Of a stretch of DNA of 64,000 nt, positions 1-11,040 are shown piece by piece. The DNA is taken from positions 1,798,001 through 1,862,000 of the forward strand of contig CM065648.1 in the NCBI GenBank assembly GCA_033220425.1, given 5' to 3'. The stretch's first letter is position 1. The number at the start of each line of letters is the position of its first letter. The notes below the pieces were generated by a model. That model made no database searches. It saw only the letters and a program-made list of their open reading frames with translations, and was not told where the DNA came from. The position numbers were made by a program, and so were the translations under genes. This DNA is from Lepraria neglecta (lineage: Eukaryota; Ascomycota; Lecanoromycetes; Lecanorales; Stereocaulaceae).

Positions 1-485
1 AGATCAAAGCGAAACTGTCCGATCCGAGGAAGTTCGTTCCTCCAGTGCTGAATGAGTCGCTACGAGTAACGAGCGTTCGGTGAATAATGGAAACTGGCAG
101 TGTACTCCGTAAGCAGAAGAAAATACGAATTACTGCAGTGATCTAGAAATCCCGAAAATTTTCAACCGCTTATTGTCCAATCATAACCTTTAGCCAAAGC
201 CGTGGCTAGCATGGATTCGGTTAAAGTTCCCAGTGTGGATTGTTCCGAAAGTTCGTGGCTGGCTGAAATAACAATAATCATTCGCAATTGAGATTTCACA
301 TGATCATGGGACTGAAAAGCGGTCTGTCGGCCTGCCCTCATATTGGCAGTCCATTCCAATCGTGCATCTTGGCAATGCATACGGGCACGAACAACTCAAC
401 AATCAGGTCAGGTTATGGCGCCACTGTTGTACCACTTCGGTCGACGATGCAGTCAGCTCTGCAGCAAAGTTGTGACGATGAAAGA

Positions 486-493
486 TATATAAA
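486..493 (+). promoter_or_regulatory. candidate TATA box of the small secreted protein gene
   Basis: A TATATAAA sequence lies 132 bp upstream of the ATG at 625. A C/A-rich leader follows it, as is common in fungal 5' untranslated regions. The position suits a core promoter; nothing else confirms it. Confidence 0.4.
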
Positions 494-624
494 GACAGCT
501 TTTCTCGCTACTATTATTTTCCTTCAACATCCGCTTAATCAACAATAACTTAATACATAATACATAATCCAAAACCCATCGACGTGAAGCGGCTCTTAAA
601 GCAGTCAATCACTAATTCACCAAC

Positions 625-1153
625 ATGAAGTTCACCACCACATCAATCCTTGCTCTTCTCACTGCCCTTGCCCACACGGCTCCAGCTCCTGCTCCTGTCC
701 CTCAAACTCCAGCCTGCAACCCTAACGCCCACGGTCGTTCCTGCAGTGCAACCCTGTACGGCGCTGCCGGAGTGCAACAAACCATCAGTCTTGAAATAAA
801 CCTCGAGATTGACCCTATCAGTATGTCTCACCAGCCTCCATTCAAACTGCCTTGATCAACAAACTACCTCCCCTTGAACCACGCTTCCATTATTAGTTCC
901 ACCAACACGCTAGATCATAAAACCATCCATTTCCACACCAAACGCTAACAATTAGTTTCCCATAACAGATGTCCCCTTCTCTGTCTCCCAAATCCAAAAT
1001 CTCGACACCTTCAGCACGGGTAACTTCGAGTACTGGACCTTCTACGGAATAGACGGCTCCATCACGAATGTAGCTCCGGGGCAAACGGTGGACGTGGGTC
1101 CACCCCAGGTGCAAACGAAGGCGTTGTGTAATATTCAATGTCCGGGAGAGTAA
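625..1153 (+). CDS. small secreted protein, about 126 aa, four cysteines
   Basis: Two exons, 625-820 and 969-1153. The intron 821-968 starts GTATGT and ends ACAG, and the join keeps the frame (phase 1). The protein starts with a typical signal peptide (MKFTTTSILALLTALAHTA) followed by an Ala/Pro run that may be a propeptide. The mature part of about 105 residues has two Cys near its start (ACNP..RSCS) and two at its end (LCNIQC), a spacing that suits two disulfides. It has no catalytic motif and resembles small secreted proteins and candidate effectors of plant-associated ascomycetes, though I cannot name a family. A TATA-like element and CA-rich leader precede it. Secretion is inferred from the leader; the function is unknown. 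Confidence 0.75.
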
Positions 1154-1937
1154 ATGTGGAGAGGTGGTGAGGGATGCGAAGAAGGGGGAGGGAGGGAAAA
1201 GGCAACGAGTTGATGATTTTTTGTTTATTTATTCAGTGATGTAAATTTAGCAGCAATCCGGCAGCTGAGAGTGAAATTTAAACCACCTCACCCCTAAGAT
1301 CGACCAACAAGCACAATGATGGCTACTACACTACGGTAAGCGTTACCATCGGTGAATACTCCTCCGTATCCTGCTCTTCCTATAATTTTTGCCAATTTTA
1401 CAATTTTTCCGCACCTTAGTCAGTCTCGTATGCAGCGAAGCGGTGTAAATATTCCCAATGGTCCCTGGTCTGTTGAACTCGTTGAAAGCCGCCTGGCCCT
1501 TCTCATATTCTTTCTTTCCCTCTGTACCCTCTGGCTTTCTTTCTACTTGTGGGCTTTCTCTCTTGCTTTGCAATTTCTTCTCCTTTACAATCATCCCACT
1601 CGCCGTATTAGTCTTCCGTTAGTATAATGGGCGCCTTCTAACTCTATAACCCGTATCCTGAGTCGAGTGACTTCTCTGAGGATGCAAGCGACGGCGAATA
1701 GGTGGACTCCGAAATTGACTCGGACCTATCTGATGCGTCGCAAGAGCTGAATAGATTAGGCCCGAAGAAGGTATAACGCGACCTGGCAGATAGTACTGTT
1801 GCTGCCCAAGAAATAACGCTATAACAATAGAAATAGTATATCTAATAATCTCTGCGATCCTAGCTGCAAATCGTTATACCGACCGATGAGGCTGATACTA
1901 CTTGCTTTTCCTTTGCGTAGCTACTGTGTCTTTGTAC
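1154..1937. other. gene-poor stretch with a short degenerate coding-like patch
   Basis: No intact gene seen. Around 1627-1810 (+) one frame reads as an acidic Ser/Asp-rich peptide (SSDFSEDASDGE, then VDSEIDSDLSDASQEL) broken by several stops. It looks like a decayed reading frame, possibly from a transposon, but I cannot identify it. Confidence 0.25.
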
Positions 1938-2289
1938 CCAAGGATCACTTCTCCCTCTCCTGATAGACCGACTAGCAATCCTATAAAAGAGCCTTAAACT
2001 CCAGGCACTGATGCCCGTAAGAAGTAGCCGCTCCCGCAATCGCAGCTCTTTCAGGATTGTCGTAATGGGAACGCTAGCAGATACGCCTGGAGCGAGAACC
2101 GACCACCACGTGTTGAGGAGCATGCCTGAAGGCCATAGCCAGTCTTTGCCTTCGAGGCGGTTGGTGTTTCGGCTTAGGTAGTATGCAATTGCTGAAATGC
2201 TGCCGTGGCGGAGGAGGGAGGTGCCGAAGAGACGGGGGAATGAGTCGGGGCTCAGGGCTGAGCCTGCTGGTCGTAGGAGGGACGACCAT
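1938..2289 (-). pseudogene. N-terminal fragment of a DUF1295 (steroid 5-alpha-reductase-like) membrane protein gene
   Basis: One reverse frame reads continuously through SLLRPAGSALSPDSF, FPRLFGTSLLRHGS, KDWLWPSG and LFYRIASRSIRRG. I recognise this as the N-terminal third of fungal DUF1295-domain membrane proteins. The only ATG (2289) is one base out of frame with that stretch, consistent with a single-base insertion just after the start. Resemblance stops after RGRSDP at about 1938, and the hydrophobic C-terminal reductase-like domain is absent. It is therefore a truncated, frameshifted relic. The family assignment rests on recalled family appearance, not alignment. Confidence 0.5.
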
Positions 2290-3155
2290 GCAGAGGCTTA
2301 GATATGGCTGATTCCTGGGGAGAGTACAGCAGATGTCGAGCTCCCACGTTTTAGCATGGCTGGCGGAAGAAGCGGGCAAGGGCCCTGCATCACTTCCTGT
2401 CTCCAGTCCCGTCCAAACCCTGCCTGACAAGGACTATCTCCATATCGGTGGGTTTCTCTTCGAACATACCCCTCTATGGATGTTCCTCCCAGTATGTGAC
2501 AAGCGGCCCAGTTAAATTGTAAGGAGATTCGAGGTTCAGGAACAGCCTCGCCGTCCGCCGTTCGATAGATGACTAAGCTGGGCATGTCCACCAAAATACA
2601 TCCTCCACCAGCCTTCGTCCACAAAAACTCTTGATGAAACCAATATTTTAGCTACTATAAACGACAACCATTTTCTTGCTACCCTAAGCATTCTCTTAAG
2701 TCCAATTTTGTTATGAAATGCTCCTTGAGACGCTCAGACAGGACGATCGCATCTGACATTGCCATTTCCCGAGCTGATCCGGGGCAGTCCCCCTTTTGAA
2801 CTCATCCTGCTGTGTATTTATAGTGATTCAGGATCCATCATCATTAGAATCCCCATTGTAAGCAGCTGGATGGGATTTTTCGCTAGCTTCCCTGCTCAAA
2901 ATATCAGTCACAGTTATCTATACATTAGCTAGGAGCCCCACATTCGACGAGAACCTAGCTCAATAACCTACGAGACTGATACAAAGCTGGGTCAAGAACA
3001 CTTCGAAGCGTATCAACAAGATTCGCTGAATCCACCAATCTGTTGGTGGTTCCTACTCAAGGGGATTACGAGAGGGATTGCTAAAGGGACTACCCTAAGC
3101 CAACGCATTTGAAATCCTCAGCCACGTAGTCATTGTCTGACTGTGCTATCTCGCT
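2290..3155. other. intergenic, nothing recognised
   Basis: No coding exon with family resemblance on either strand. The final part is the promoter of the F-box gene at 3156. Confidence 0.4.
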
Positions 3156-4580
3156 ATGTCAGGTGCCAGACTCCCTGCGGAGCTCATTGATCTTGTAAGT
3201 ATGATTCCAATCTGGGTCAGTTGCAATGATTCTCTTTGCGTTCATTCGACGACCTTCCAATATGAAAAGCACTTTTCACCTCTAACCCCTTCAGTGGCTG
3301 ACTGGAAATCCATCTAGATCGCTCTTCATGTCGAAGATGCACAGTGGCCGGACAGCAGATACACGGCTCATCCGACCCGAGTAATCGAACTCGAGAGCAC
3401 GGCATTACTCGCGAATTTCCGCATCGTCAGTAAAGCGTTCTGCCGCAGTGCCTCTCCACTTCTCTTTCGCGAGATAAATGCTACAATGATATGTTGGTCC
3501 AGTGGCAACTTACGGTCTAGACCGTTGAACAAACTTCTTGAGCTCTCGCGAGGCACATTCGCCCAATATGTGAGAGCGATCTCGGTCGGTGTGGGTGGAT
3601 TCTACGAAGAACAGTACGAATCGGCGGCAAAAGGCTACATTGAAGACCTGGAGACACTAGTGCCGGCTTGCCTCCCCAGCTACCACAAGCTAAGAACACT
3701 TCGCATATCTGGGCCCTCGTCTCGTGCTGGCTACGCAGCCGACCCACACTTCCCTGAAGATTTGAGGCATTCGTTAAGAAACACGATCGAGAATGCACTA
3801 AGCCATGTCCCACTCCCATCTCTTATAAAGCTGTCACTGGAGCTACCCCTCGCCCACGACTTCACGGCGCTGATTGAGCATTCTCAATTCATGCGGTCTG
3901 TAGGCCCTCTTCCAGGTAAAACAGCGTTAGGAGAGGTGCTTGATAGACTTTGTCATCTTGACATTGTCATTACTGAAAACAGCGGCCCAGGTGGCCAACA
4001 TTACTTCACCAAGCCGTTATCTGGGCAACAAACCGCGTATCCAAACCAAAAATTTGCTCCTGGGTTCTTCAGATTCATTGAGGCAGCGCCAAATGTGAAA
4101 ATCCTGCGCATCAGGACCACGCATGTCTTCGATATGGACTTATTCAAAGTTACAGAATTCTGCAGTCTTCATGTCCTAGAGTTGCGGAACCTCAAGATCT
4201 CTCTCGACCATTTCCTCAACGTCATCGAACAAAATACGGACACCCTTCGTGCCATTGACTTGGAAGATTTCCAACTAGTGAGTGGCACCTGGGAACACTT
4301 TCTACTCAGGCTCTGCTCCCTTCCACGCATAGACTACTTCGAGATCAGTGGTTGCAGCTATGACAAAGATGGTCTCTCTGCTTGGTTGGCTCCGAGGGGA
4401 TTGCAATTGCTGGAAAACGTTCGAACTATCGAGACTCGAAGCCTTAGAGACTATCACGCTTTGGGCAATCTACAGCGTCAAATCATGGCCAATCGTGACG
4501 CTGCTGGACTTCCTCAGATGGATGATCGTGATTTCCAGTACACTAGTTGGGTGCCTCTGGAAGAGGTCGAATTCCCATGA
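3156..4580 (+). CDS. F-box protein, about 433 aa
   Basis: Two exons: 3156-3194 (13 codons) and 3318-4580. The intron 3195-3317 starts GTAAGT and ends CTAG, phase 0. The joined N-terminus reads MSGARLPAELIDL then IALHVEDAQW, the usual fungal F-box opening (LP.ELI..I..), followed by LLANFRIVSKAFCRSASPLL, the second half of the F-box. The remaining 330 or so residues alternate hydrophobic and charged segments with LRR-like pieces (LHVLELRNLKI, LRAIDLEDFQL), as in F-box/LRR substrate receptors. By family it would bind Skp1 in an SCF ubiquitin ligase; the substrate is unknown. The tiny first exon is why the long frame alone starts misleadingly at 3486. A second F-box gene lies at 18306-20015 (-). 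Confidence 0.8.
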
Positions 4581-5233
4581 CCTTGAGCTTGTGAAGGAGA
4601 ACTCAACTCCGGGGAGTCGGCGTTTTTGGCTTTTTCGGGGCTTATGTCCCCAATAATTGGACCATTACCCCGTGTTCAGCATCAAAAAGAGCTTCCAAGA
4701 CTCCGATCTTGTTAAAGCAAACCAGGTGTACAACAGTACTGAGCGAAAGGCATGTCAAACGGCGCTGGACAATGGTCTGGACTTTCCCAACTCCTGTCAG
4801 CCTGAGCTTTCACCTCAGAGGATCTTCGATCATACAGCCGCCTGCAAAGGCATAGACAAGGCTGTTCGGTATTTGCACAGCCCGGCAACTTCACCCACAA
4901 AACCCGCCAAGATCTTCATTGCATCAGCCACATGAGGCGAGTTGGTTCTAACCACACTTGGTTACAATAACGACTGGCTGCATGACTTCGCCTTACAGTA
5001 GCTTGCGATTGCCAATCTACAACTAGCCGGACCTTTCTGGCATGCTGGCATGGCGTTCGGCTGAGCTTGGCTCGGGCAACAAAATCACCGTTGCTTTCGT
5101 CTCGTCAATTCAGCGGCTTCACCTCCAGCAAAGGTCATCGAGTTCAAATAAAGTGTCCAGCTGTCCATCGGCCGCTGTTGCATTTCCACCTGCCTCACAT
5201 ATTCGGGCCGTGACTTAGTCCTTCCAATACGTG
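4581..5233. other. intergenic between two + strand genes
   Basis: Holds the 3' end of the F-box gene and the promoter of the next gene. An open frame of 92 codons at 4657-4935 has no recognisable content and is not called. Confidence 0.4.
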
Positions 5234-7591
5234 ATGGTCCTGCCAGTACAGTTCCAGCTAGGCCTCGAACTCACCAATATCGTCAATCCAATCAGCCAAG
5301 CTGTTTCGGCGCTTGGTTCACTAGCACTGGTGGACGCCATCAGGAAGTCGGGTTCTGACGCCATCACAGAGACGAAGTTGGCTTCGCTGATTGGCAGACA
5401 TCGCATTGATCCGATCATCAAAACGCACTTCCATGAAGCAGTCTCAAAGGCAGACCAATCTGTAATATCAAGATATGTCGACATCATTCTCGAGTCTGGC
5501 TCGGGGCCAACTGTCCAAGAGTCACTAAAGAATCCTGCTCTCTTCTCCATGGTAATTCAACTTTCAGCACTCGCGTTCTCACAAGAGGACGAGCCGCTGT
5601 CCAATGCTATCGTTGAAGCCATTGAAAGGATCGTCAGGGAGTCTGGAAGAAACCACGATCTAGTGCCGTACTACGTAGCCTTACTAGGAACAATTCGAGC
5701 TTGCCAACAGCAGACTGTGGCCTTCCGATGGTCCTGCTTGTACGAAGCCGTTGAGTACAGGATACAAGATGCGTTGCGAATCGCGAAGGGGAATGCACCT
5801 AAAAGGCGAAAGCTAGCCATGGATGTATACTCTGCTCACGCTACAATGAAGCGCTGGCAAAGCCTTCAACAACGCTGTTTGCCATTCCCAGTGTTACAGG
5901 CTTTGCTGATGTGGTTGCAAGCCTTACAAAGTTTTCCAGAAAACAGACTCCTCCATCTGAGGTGCGACAGTGGTATCAGCACTATTGTTGTGTGGTGCTA
6001 CCACATTTTGGGTCTGAGCTTGGTTGTTAACTTGGAAGGATGCGAGATCCGCTTTGGCGATGCACCCGTAAACATCGTCGTTGAGGAGAGCGAAGCTCAG
6101 GAAGTAGGAGCAACTTTGATGGATCCAAAAGGGTCGAACGAACCCTTGTTCACACTGACGGATAACGATGGGAACCCAATGATCGGGTCGGAAATCCGAG
6201 CAGAAGCATGTGGCTATGGCCTTGAGGTCCTAAAGCGAGCTGGAGCATCCAAAGATGACACACGACACTGCCTAGAAAAAGTCATAGCTGAGAGTCTCAA
6301 AATAGCCAGACGCAGCAGCAATTACCACCTACCAAGAGGCCCTGCGAATGACTCACCAACAGAACTTGGTGAAAATAATGCTAGCTCTCGACTTCTTGAA
6401 CCATACTTTCCGTCCGAGGAAAGGATTCTGCAGGCTGGTCGATTCCTCTTTGCACAGAGCTTGCTCGACTTGCCTGCTATAGAGAGTCTCATTGTTCCTC
6501 CCATCCACGAGAAACCCACAATATCACGAAGCGTTTCGTCTAGGCTAGTCGCCGTTCTTATCACCTTTGCGCGAATTAACGAAGATGACCTGGAGAAGTG
6601 CAGCAGGATGCCTCTTTCTCTAAGTGTGCTTGAGCTTTCAAATTGGGCCGGATACCAACCCGCAGGTTCCGATGCAAGGGACATAGATTTGCTGAATTCA
6701 TTCGAGACACTTTCGCACCTCCTCTTAGGTCACATGTTCTCCCGGGAATATGTTAGTCCTGCTGTTCTTGTCAGCGGGTGGGGTTGGAGCATTTTCTTCA
6801 ACTCAGTCGATGCCGTCGATCCTGCGGACATCTCCATCAATACGATGCGAGTACTATGTGGAGTTCCAACTCTTCGGGGGTTTCGGAGAGCTCGTATAAT
6901 CGATGGTCCTACTGGGACAAGAATGTCCTTCACCACAGCGAAGACAGTCAACAAAGACCCAGGAATAGACTTCTTTCCCGGAGTCAGCACCGCGAAAAGG
7001 GGATTGCCTCTGGTCGGATACCACTCTGACGCTTTCCAAGTTACTCAGACCTTTAGCTGGAAGTCCATGGGTCGGATTGAGAAAAAGCATATTTTAGGAT
7101 TTCGCCAAATGCAAGAGCAGTGCCTCCAAGCTGACCTGCTTGCCGGATGTCAGCATGATGCGACTAGATCCCATGTGCCGGACTGGATAGACAATAATAC
7201 TCACTATCCACATACCAGGCTCGGGTCCATGTCCATCAACAAAATGTTCAAACCGGAAGAAGCATATCCCACCTACACGGCATGTTGGCCCCAGGACGAT
7301 GCAACCTGTGGAGCATCTCTAGAAAGAGTGTTCACCAACAGCATCCCGATGGCGCACGCCGTAACAAAAAGAGAGAAGTCCCTTGCCTCGGCCCTTCTGG
7401 CCGAAACAGCCGCAATATGGTTCTTTTACGTTTCTGCAAGCTCAGCGGCACGGTGGCTACAATTAGATGACATGTGTAGTACCTGCGTAGATGGCCCATT
7501 CCAATTGGTGATGAGAGGTCGACGTACTTGCATTGAATGTGCGACTAGCAAAACCGGAGTCACTTCCAAGCATGCACTACTTCTGTTGTAA
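5234..7591 (+). CDS. large intronless fungal protein of unknown function, about 785 aa
   Basis: One long frame without introns. The ATG at 5234 starts MVLPVQFQLGLELTNIVNP. The protein is mostly alpha-helical in character, with no signal peptide and no convincing membrane segments. Landmarks: an N-terminal helical region with hydrophobic motifs (VSALGSLALVD), a segment WCYHILGLSLVV near residue 255, GWGWSIFFNSVDAVDP near residue 515, and a C-terminal pair CSTC...CIEC that could bind a metal. I recognise the general look of an expanded ascomycete-restricted family, often annotated hypothetical, but no known domain. A 785-codon frame without stops among so many relics suggests it is maintained. 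Function unknown. Confidence 0.75.
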   Translation: MVLPVQFQLGLELTNIVNPISQAVSALGSLALVDAIRKSGSDAITETKLASLIGRHRIDPIIKTHFHEAVSKADQSVISRYVDIILESGSGPTVQESLKNPALFSMVIQLSALAFSQEDEPLSNAIVEAIERIVRESGRNHDLVPYYVALLGTIRACQQQTVAFRWSCLYEAVEYRIQDALRIAKGNAPKRRKLAMDVYSAHATMKRWQSLQQRCLPFPVLQALLMWLQALQSFPENRLLHLRCDSGISTIVVWCYHILGLSLVVNLEGCEIRFGDAPVNIVVEESEAQEVGATLMDPKGSNEPLFTLTDNDGNPMIGSEIRAEACGYGLEVLKRAGASKDDTRHCLEKVIAESLKIARRSSNYHLPRGPANDSPTELGENNASSRLLEPYFPSEERILQAGRFLFAQSLLDLPAIESLIVPPIHEKPTISRSVSSRLVAVLITFARINEDDLEKCSRMPLSLSVLELSNWAGYQPAGSDARDIDLLNSFETLSHLLLGHMFSREYVSPAVLVSGWGWSIFFNSVDAVDPADISINTMRVLCGVPTLRGFRRARIIDGPTGTRMSFTTAKTVNKDPGIDFFPGVSTAKRGLPLVGYHSDAFQVTQTFSWKSMGRIEKKHILGFRQMQEQCLQADLLAGCQHDATRSHVPDWIDNNTHYPHTRLGSMSINKMFKPEEAYPTYTACWPQDDATCGASLERVFTNSIPMAHAVTKREKSLASALLAETAAIWFFYVSASSAARWLQLDDMCSTCVDGPFQLVMRGRRTCIECATSKTGVTSKHALLLL

Positions 7592-8638
7592 CAGGAACTG
7601 AAATTCAAGTGGTAATACGTCTTGAAAAGGGTTATTAACTAGCAGGGTGACAATGTTAGTTCCAGTTACAGAGTAGGGGATTTTTAGTGTTTCCTAGACA
7701 TGACACCAGTGAGTAATTTAGTCGGCGGAGTTTTATAGATGTAATGAGCAGGCTAAAAAATCTACATTGTCACAGCGTCAGCTACAAAATCGTTTCGAGA
7801 AAGCACAAACCATCGCGGACGGATCGTATTTAGAGTCTAACCTAAACGCCTATCACAAGAGAGAACAAGGCATCTCAGGTGGTCCTCAGTTATCGCACTC
7901 CTCGCACCCATCACATGTTTAACACTGCAAGCGCATTCTTCTCCTTGATTTCTTCCATGACTCCGCTCTCCTTGCCGGCTCTATAGATTTCCTCAGCCTT
8001 TGCAGTCTATTCTGCAACTTTTGAGTTCATTTATTGTATTCCGCCTGATTCTTCGCAGGTTTTTGATCTACTCGATCCATAATGTACTTCTCGTTGAATG
8101 GGACTATTTTCTATACTTTTGAGCTTCCTTTCGCTCCCTGTGTGGGACATATATCAAGCACTTTTACTAGCTCTGAACCTTACAGTTCTCGTTGTCTCTG
8201 AAAGAGCAAATACAGTATGAGTTTAGATCAACGATTCCGCTCTCGCAAAAGGGAATAACTGTCAGCTATATAAGATCTTTGACTTCAACAGCACATCATA
8301 ACAAAAAGGGCCCACTAAGTTCAACTCGCCATCACTCATCGTACTCTCACTACCCGCGCTACCCCCCCAGCTTTTCCAAGCCAAAAGTGTCCCCTACAAC
8401 GTCTTCATCCATTGGTCACAACCCCGCTGATCCTCCTTACGGCAATGCTTCACCTTCCCTCTCATACAAATTTCCGCAAACGGTACCATCATCTGTAATT
8501 CTAGATCAAACAAGCCGCTGCGAAGTATATTAGGTCTCTGGAAGTTGCGAAGCTTGTCTTCTGGCCCAGGGGGGAGAAGTATATTCGCTTTCTTGATGTT
8601 GCGCAGGATGTTGAAAGGTTGCAGCACCTGTCGCTTCG
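7592..8638. other. intergenic, nothing recognised
   Basis: About 1 kb without a supported gene. Short open frames at 8192-8533 are Ser/Pro-rich by composition only and show no family resemblance. Confidence 0.4.
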
Positions 8639-9349
8639 TCAGCATTTTCCATAATTGTATCCTAGAGAATTGGGGTGGGGGGGTGGGGTTACCGGTTCCA
8701 GATCAGAGTTATCTCTTTTGCATGGAAAGAGGGTATAGCGCAACTCGTCCTTACATATTTTAGGATCCGGCGATTCCAAATTCATATTCGTTGCCCAGTG
8801 GTAGTAGGAGCCATGCGGATCGTTGCACTCCCGTCCAGCTGGTTCGATTTCGAACAGTGAAACATCTTTCGATATCTTGAGGATCTCGCAAAAGGCTTCC
8901 ACGTTGCGGCGGATGCTTATCAATTCCTCCGGCTTGTGAGAAGGCGACGATGAAATGCGAACGATCATTCTCGTCGGCCTGTTAAAACCAGAATTCTCAA
9001 GATATTCCTTAAACCATGCCACGTCTTCAAGATCGACTCTAGGCTCCAGAAAATGGTACTCATCTTTCTCGATACGGATCTCGATAGTGCTACCGCACAA
9101 TAGGAAATTCAAAATGTCCAGGTGGGTGTGTTAATAAATGCCCAGTATCGAATCGATAGCCGTAGTTATAGGAGTTTCTTTCGAGGCTTCCTATTCGCAG
9201 ATCTTGATGCTATGCAGCTCACTCTAGCGTTCGCGGTAGATATGGAGGTTCTCCTTGGGTAGGAGGTAATCGTAGATTCCTTGGCTCAATTCCAGTGGTA
9301 GTCGCAGGGAAAGTGGCAGTGTAAGGTGTGTCTCCTGGTATTCCGCCAT
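8639..9349 (-). pseudogene. relic of a fungal F-box-like/uncharacterised gene with three in-frame stops
   Basis: From the ATG at 9349 one reverse frame reads MAEYQETHLTLPLSLRLPLE then LSQGIYDYLLPKENLHIYRE, the N-terminal signature of a common ascomycete family (LPxELRxxIYxYLLP). The same frame continues to 8639 through IEIRIEKDEYHFLEPR. It is interrupted by TAG at 9226-9224, TAG at 9193-9191 and TAA at 9133-9131. All three could come from CAG/CAA codons by C-to-T change. The later part (LEDVAWFKEYLEN, RPTRMIVRIS) is still protein-like, so decay is recent or light. Introns cannot easily remove all three stops. Function of the family is unknown. Confidence 0.6.
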
Positions 9350-9859
9350 GATGGTAATGATTTAGGTCCAACGGAGAGGTTGTATGAAAGGAATGGAGAA
9401 TTAGCGAAAGAGATACGAGAATATAGACTCAAAAAAGCGTTCACGGTAAGCGATAAAAAGCCCAATAAAGGTATTTATCTGCTTCAAAGTGACCTTCTTA
9501 CAATGGGTGCTGCACCACGAGAACAGAGATCCAGAGCTTCGAATGATCGCTGGTTGAAGACAAGAAGCTGAAGTATCCTGTATCAAATTTCTAAAGTTTT
9601 GGTAGCGAAGTTGGTTGCCAAAGCTGAGCTGAGTTGGAAATTGATTTTCAGAGGATCCGCCAAGCCACAATATCAAGCATTTTTGTTGAGTCATTTTTGA
9701 AAAAAATCGTGAAATGGATAAATGCTTGGTTTAGCTCAAGCTTTTTGAACCAAAAGGTTCGAATCTGCTGCTCACACTAAACAAAAAAACTTTTGAATTG
9801 AACTGCGCAGCATGCGTCCAGATCAAAAACAAAAATCCGACGATGGCGATATTTATACC
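9350..9859. other. intergenic, nothing recognised
   Basis: No gene seen. A tRNA-like B-box word near 9770 is discussed under rejected observations. Confidence 0.4.
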
Positions 9860-11040
9860 TCACGTGCAAGTACCCGCACTCCCCGTCCTGTTGTAGTACA
9901 TTTCAATCTTCCCAACATTCATAACATTATCCTGCTCCGGCGGTCCAGAACTCCAGCTATGATCTCCATTACTCCAGTTATTCCAAAGCCACGCACCAGC
10001 CGTATTCGGCACATTCTCTGTAAATGTCTGCTGCAGCACCCCATTAAGATAAAAATCCGTGCGACCCTGAAGCCAGTCCAAGCGATACTCATGCATGGTA
10101 GCCGTCGCATCCTCAGGCATGGGCTTCGTGGCGGTGGTGGACTGGCCGCCGGGCACGAGGCGCTGGTTGGTGTAGTGCGCGCCTTGGCCGAGAGTGGCTG
10201 TTAGAATCTCGATGTCTGTCTCTTGGTTGTCGCCTTTGTAGAAGAATTGACTGTGAACTGTCCCAGCCACGTTGCTGATTTGCATCGTGGTGCGCACGCT
10301 GCCGTACAGGATATCCTTATCTGTGGTAGCGATCTCTGCTCCCAGAATTGGAGAAGCGTTCTGGCCTCCTGGTACCTTGAGCTGCAGAGTTCCACCGCTC
10401 ACAGCTACATTGCCTTCCTGATAGAGTTGCGAGAAAGGAGCAGGGCCAGCAGCAATAGTGTCGGTGCTAATGGCAAGCTCGGTTGGAAAGCTGGTCAGTT
10501 GGGAAAAGTCGAAAACCTGTTGATGGGTGAAAGTTCCGGCGCCGTCGACTATCCAGACACAGCCAGCTTGGGAGGGCTGTGGAGAGCCGCCTCCGGAGGA
10601 AGGCGGAGTAACAGGGGTTGAGGGTGCTGGTGAGGGTAGTGTAGATGTTGAGGGCACCGTAGAAGTTGAAGGCGGAGGAGAAGAAGATGGTGGAGGGACG
10701 AATGGTGCTGGCGAGTAAGATGGTGCAGGTGGACCTTCGGCTCTGCCGCATGTCCCAAATGCTGGTTGACATCCAGCTCCACAGTAAACGTCTGTCTTGC
10801 CTATGGTACGTTAGCTCGAGATAAGTAATCATTTTTCAAGCACTTACCACAATATCCATGTAAGGAACAGCATGGCCCTCCGCCAGGGAAGTTGGGGTCG
10901 CAGGTATATCCGATGGTGCCACCACACGTGTTGTCAGGTGTCAGCGTACGCTTTTCCATGACATGGTGCCCCGCATGATGCCGGTGAGCCAGCGCCAGCA
11001 CCCCAAATAGCAGAATCGAGAAAATTCTAGTAGGGAGCAT
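9860..11040 (-). CDS. secreted chitin-binding (CBM18) GH16 cell-wall glycosidase/transglycosylase, Crh-like, about 377 aa
   Basis: Two exons, 10848-11040 and 9860-10800; intron 10801-10847 (GTAAGT...ATAG, 47 bp) splits a Gly codon. The N-terminus MLPTRIFSILLFGVLALAHR is a signal peptide. Residues about 37-83 form a hevein-type CBM18 domain (CGG..GYTC..PCCSLHGYCG, then YCGAGCQ...GTC), with the intron inside it. A Pro/Ser linker follows, then a GH16 domain with the catalytic EXDXE signature seen as ETDIE in KGDNQETDIEIL. Family knowledge: Crh-type GH16 enzymes cross-link chitin to beta-glucan in the fungal wall. No C-terminal GPI hydrophobic tail is seen, so the enzyme is probably secreted or wall-associated through the chitin-binding domain. 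Confidence 0.9.

Noticed and set aside
1352-1627. hydrophobic 91-codon frame that could be a small membrane protein
   Set aside because: Its hydrophobicity comes from a T/C-rich stretch; no start context or homology.
9765-9790. tRNA B-box-like word (GGTTCGAATC)
   Set aside because: No A-box at a proper distance and no acceptor or anticodon stem could be drawn around it.
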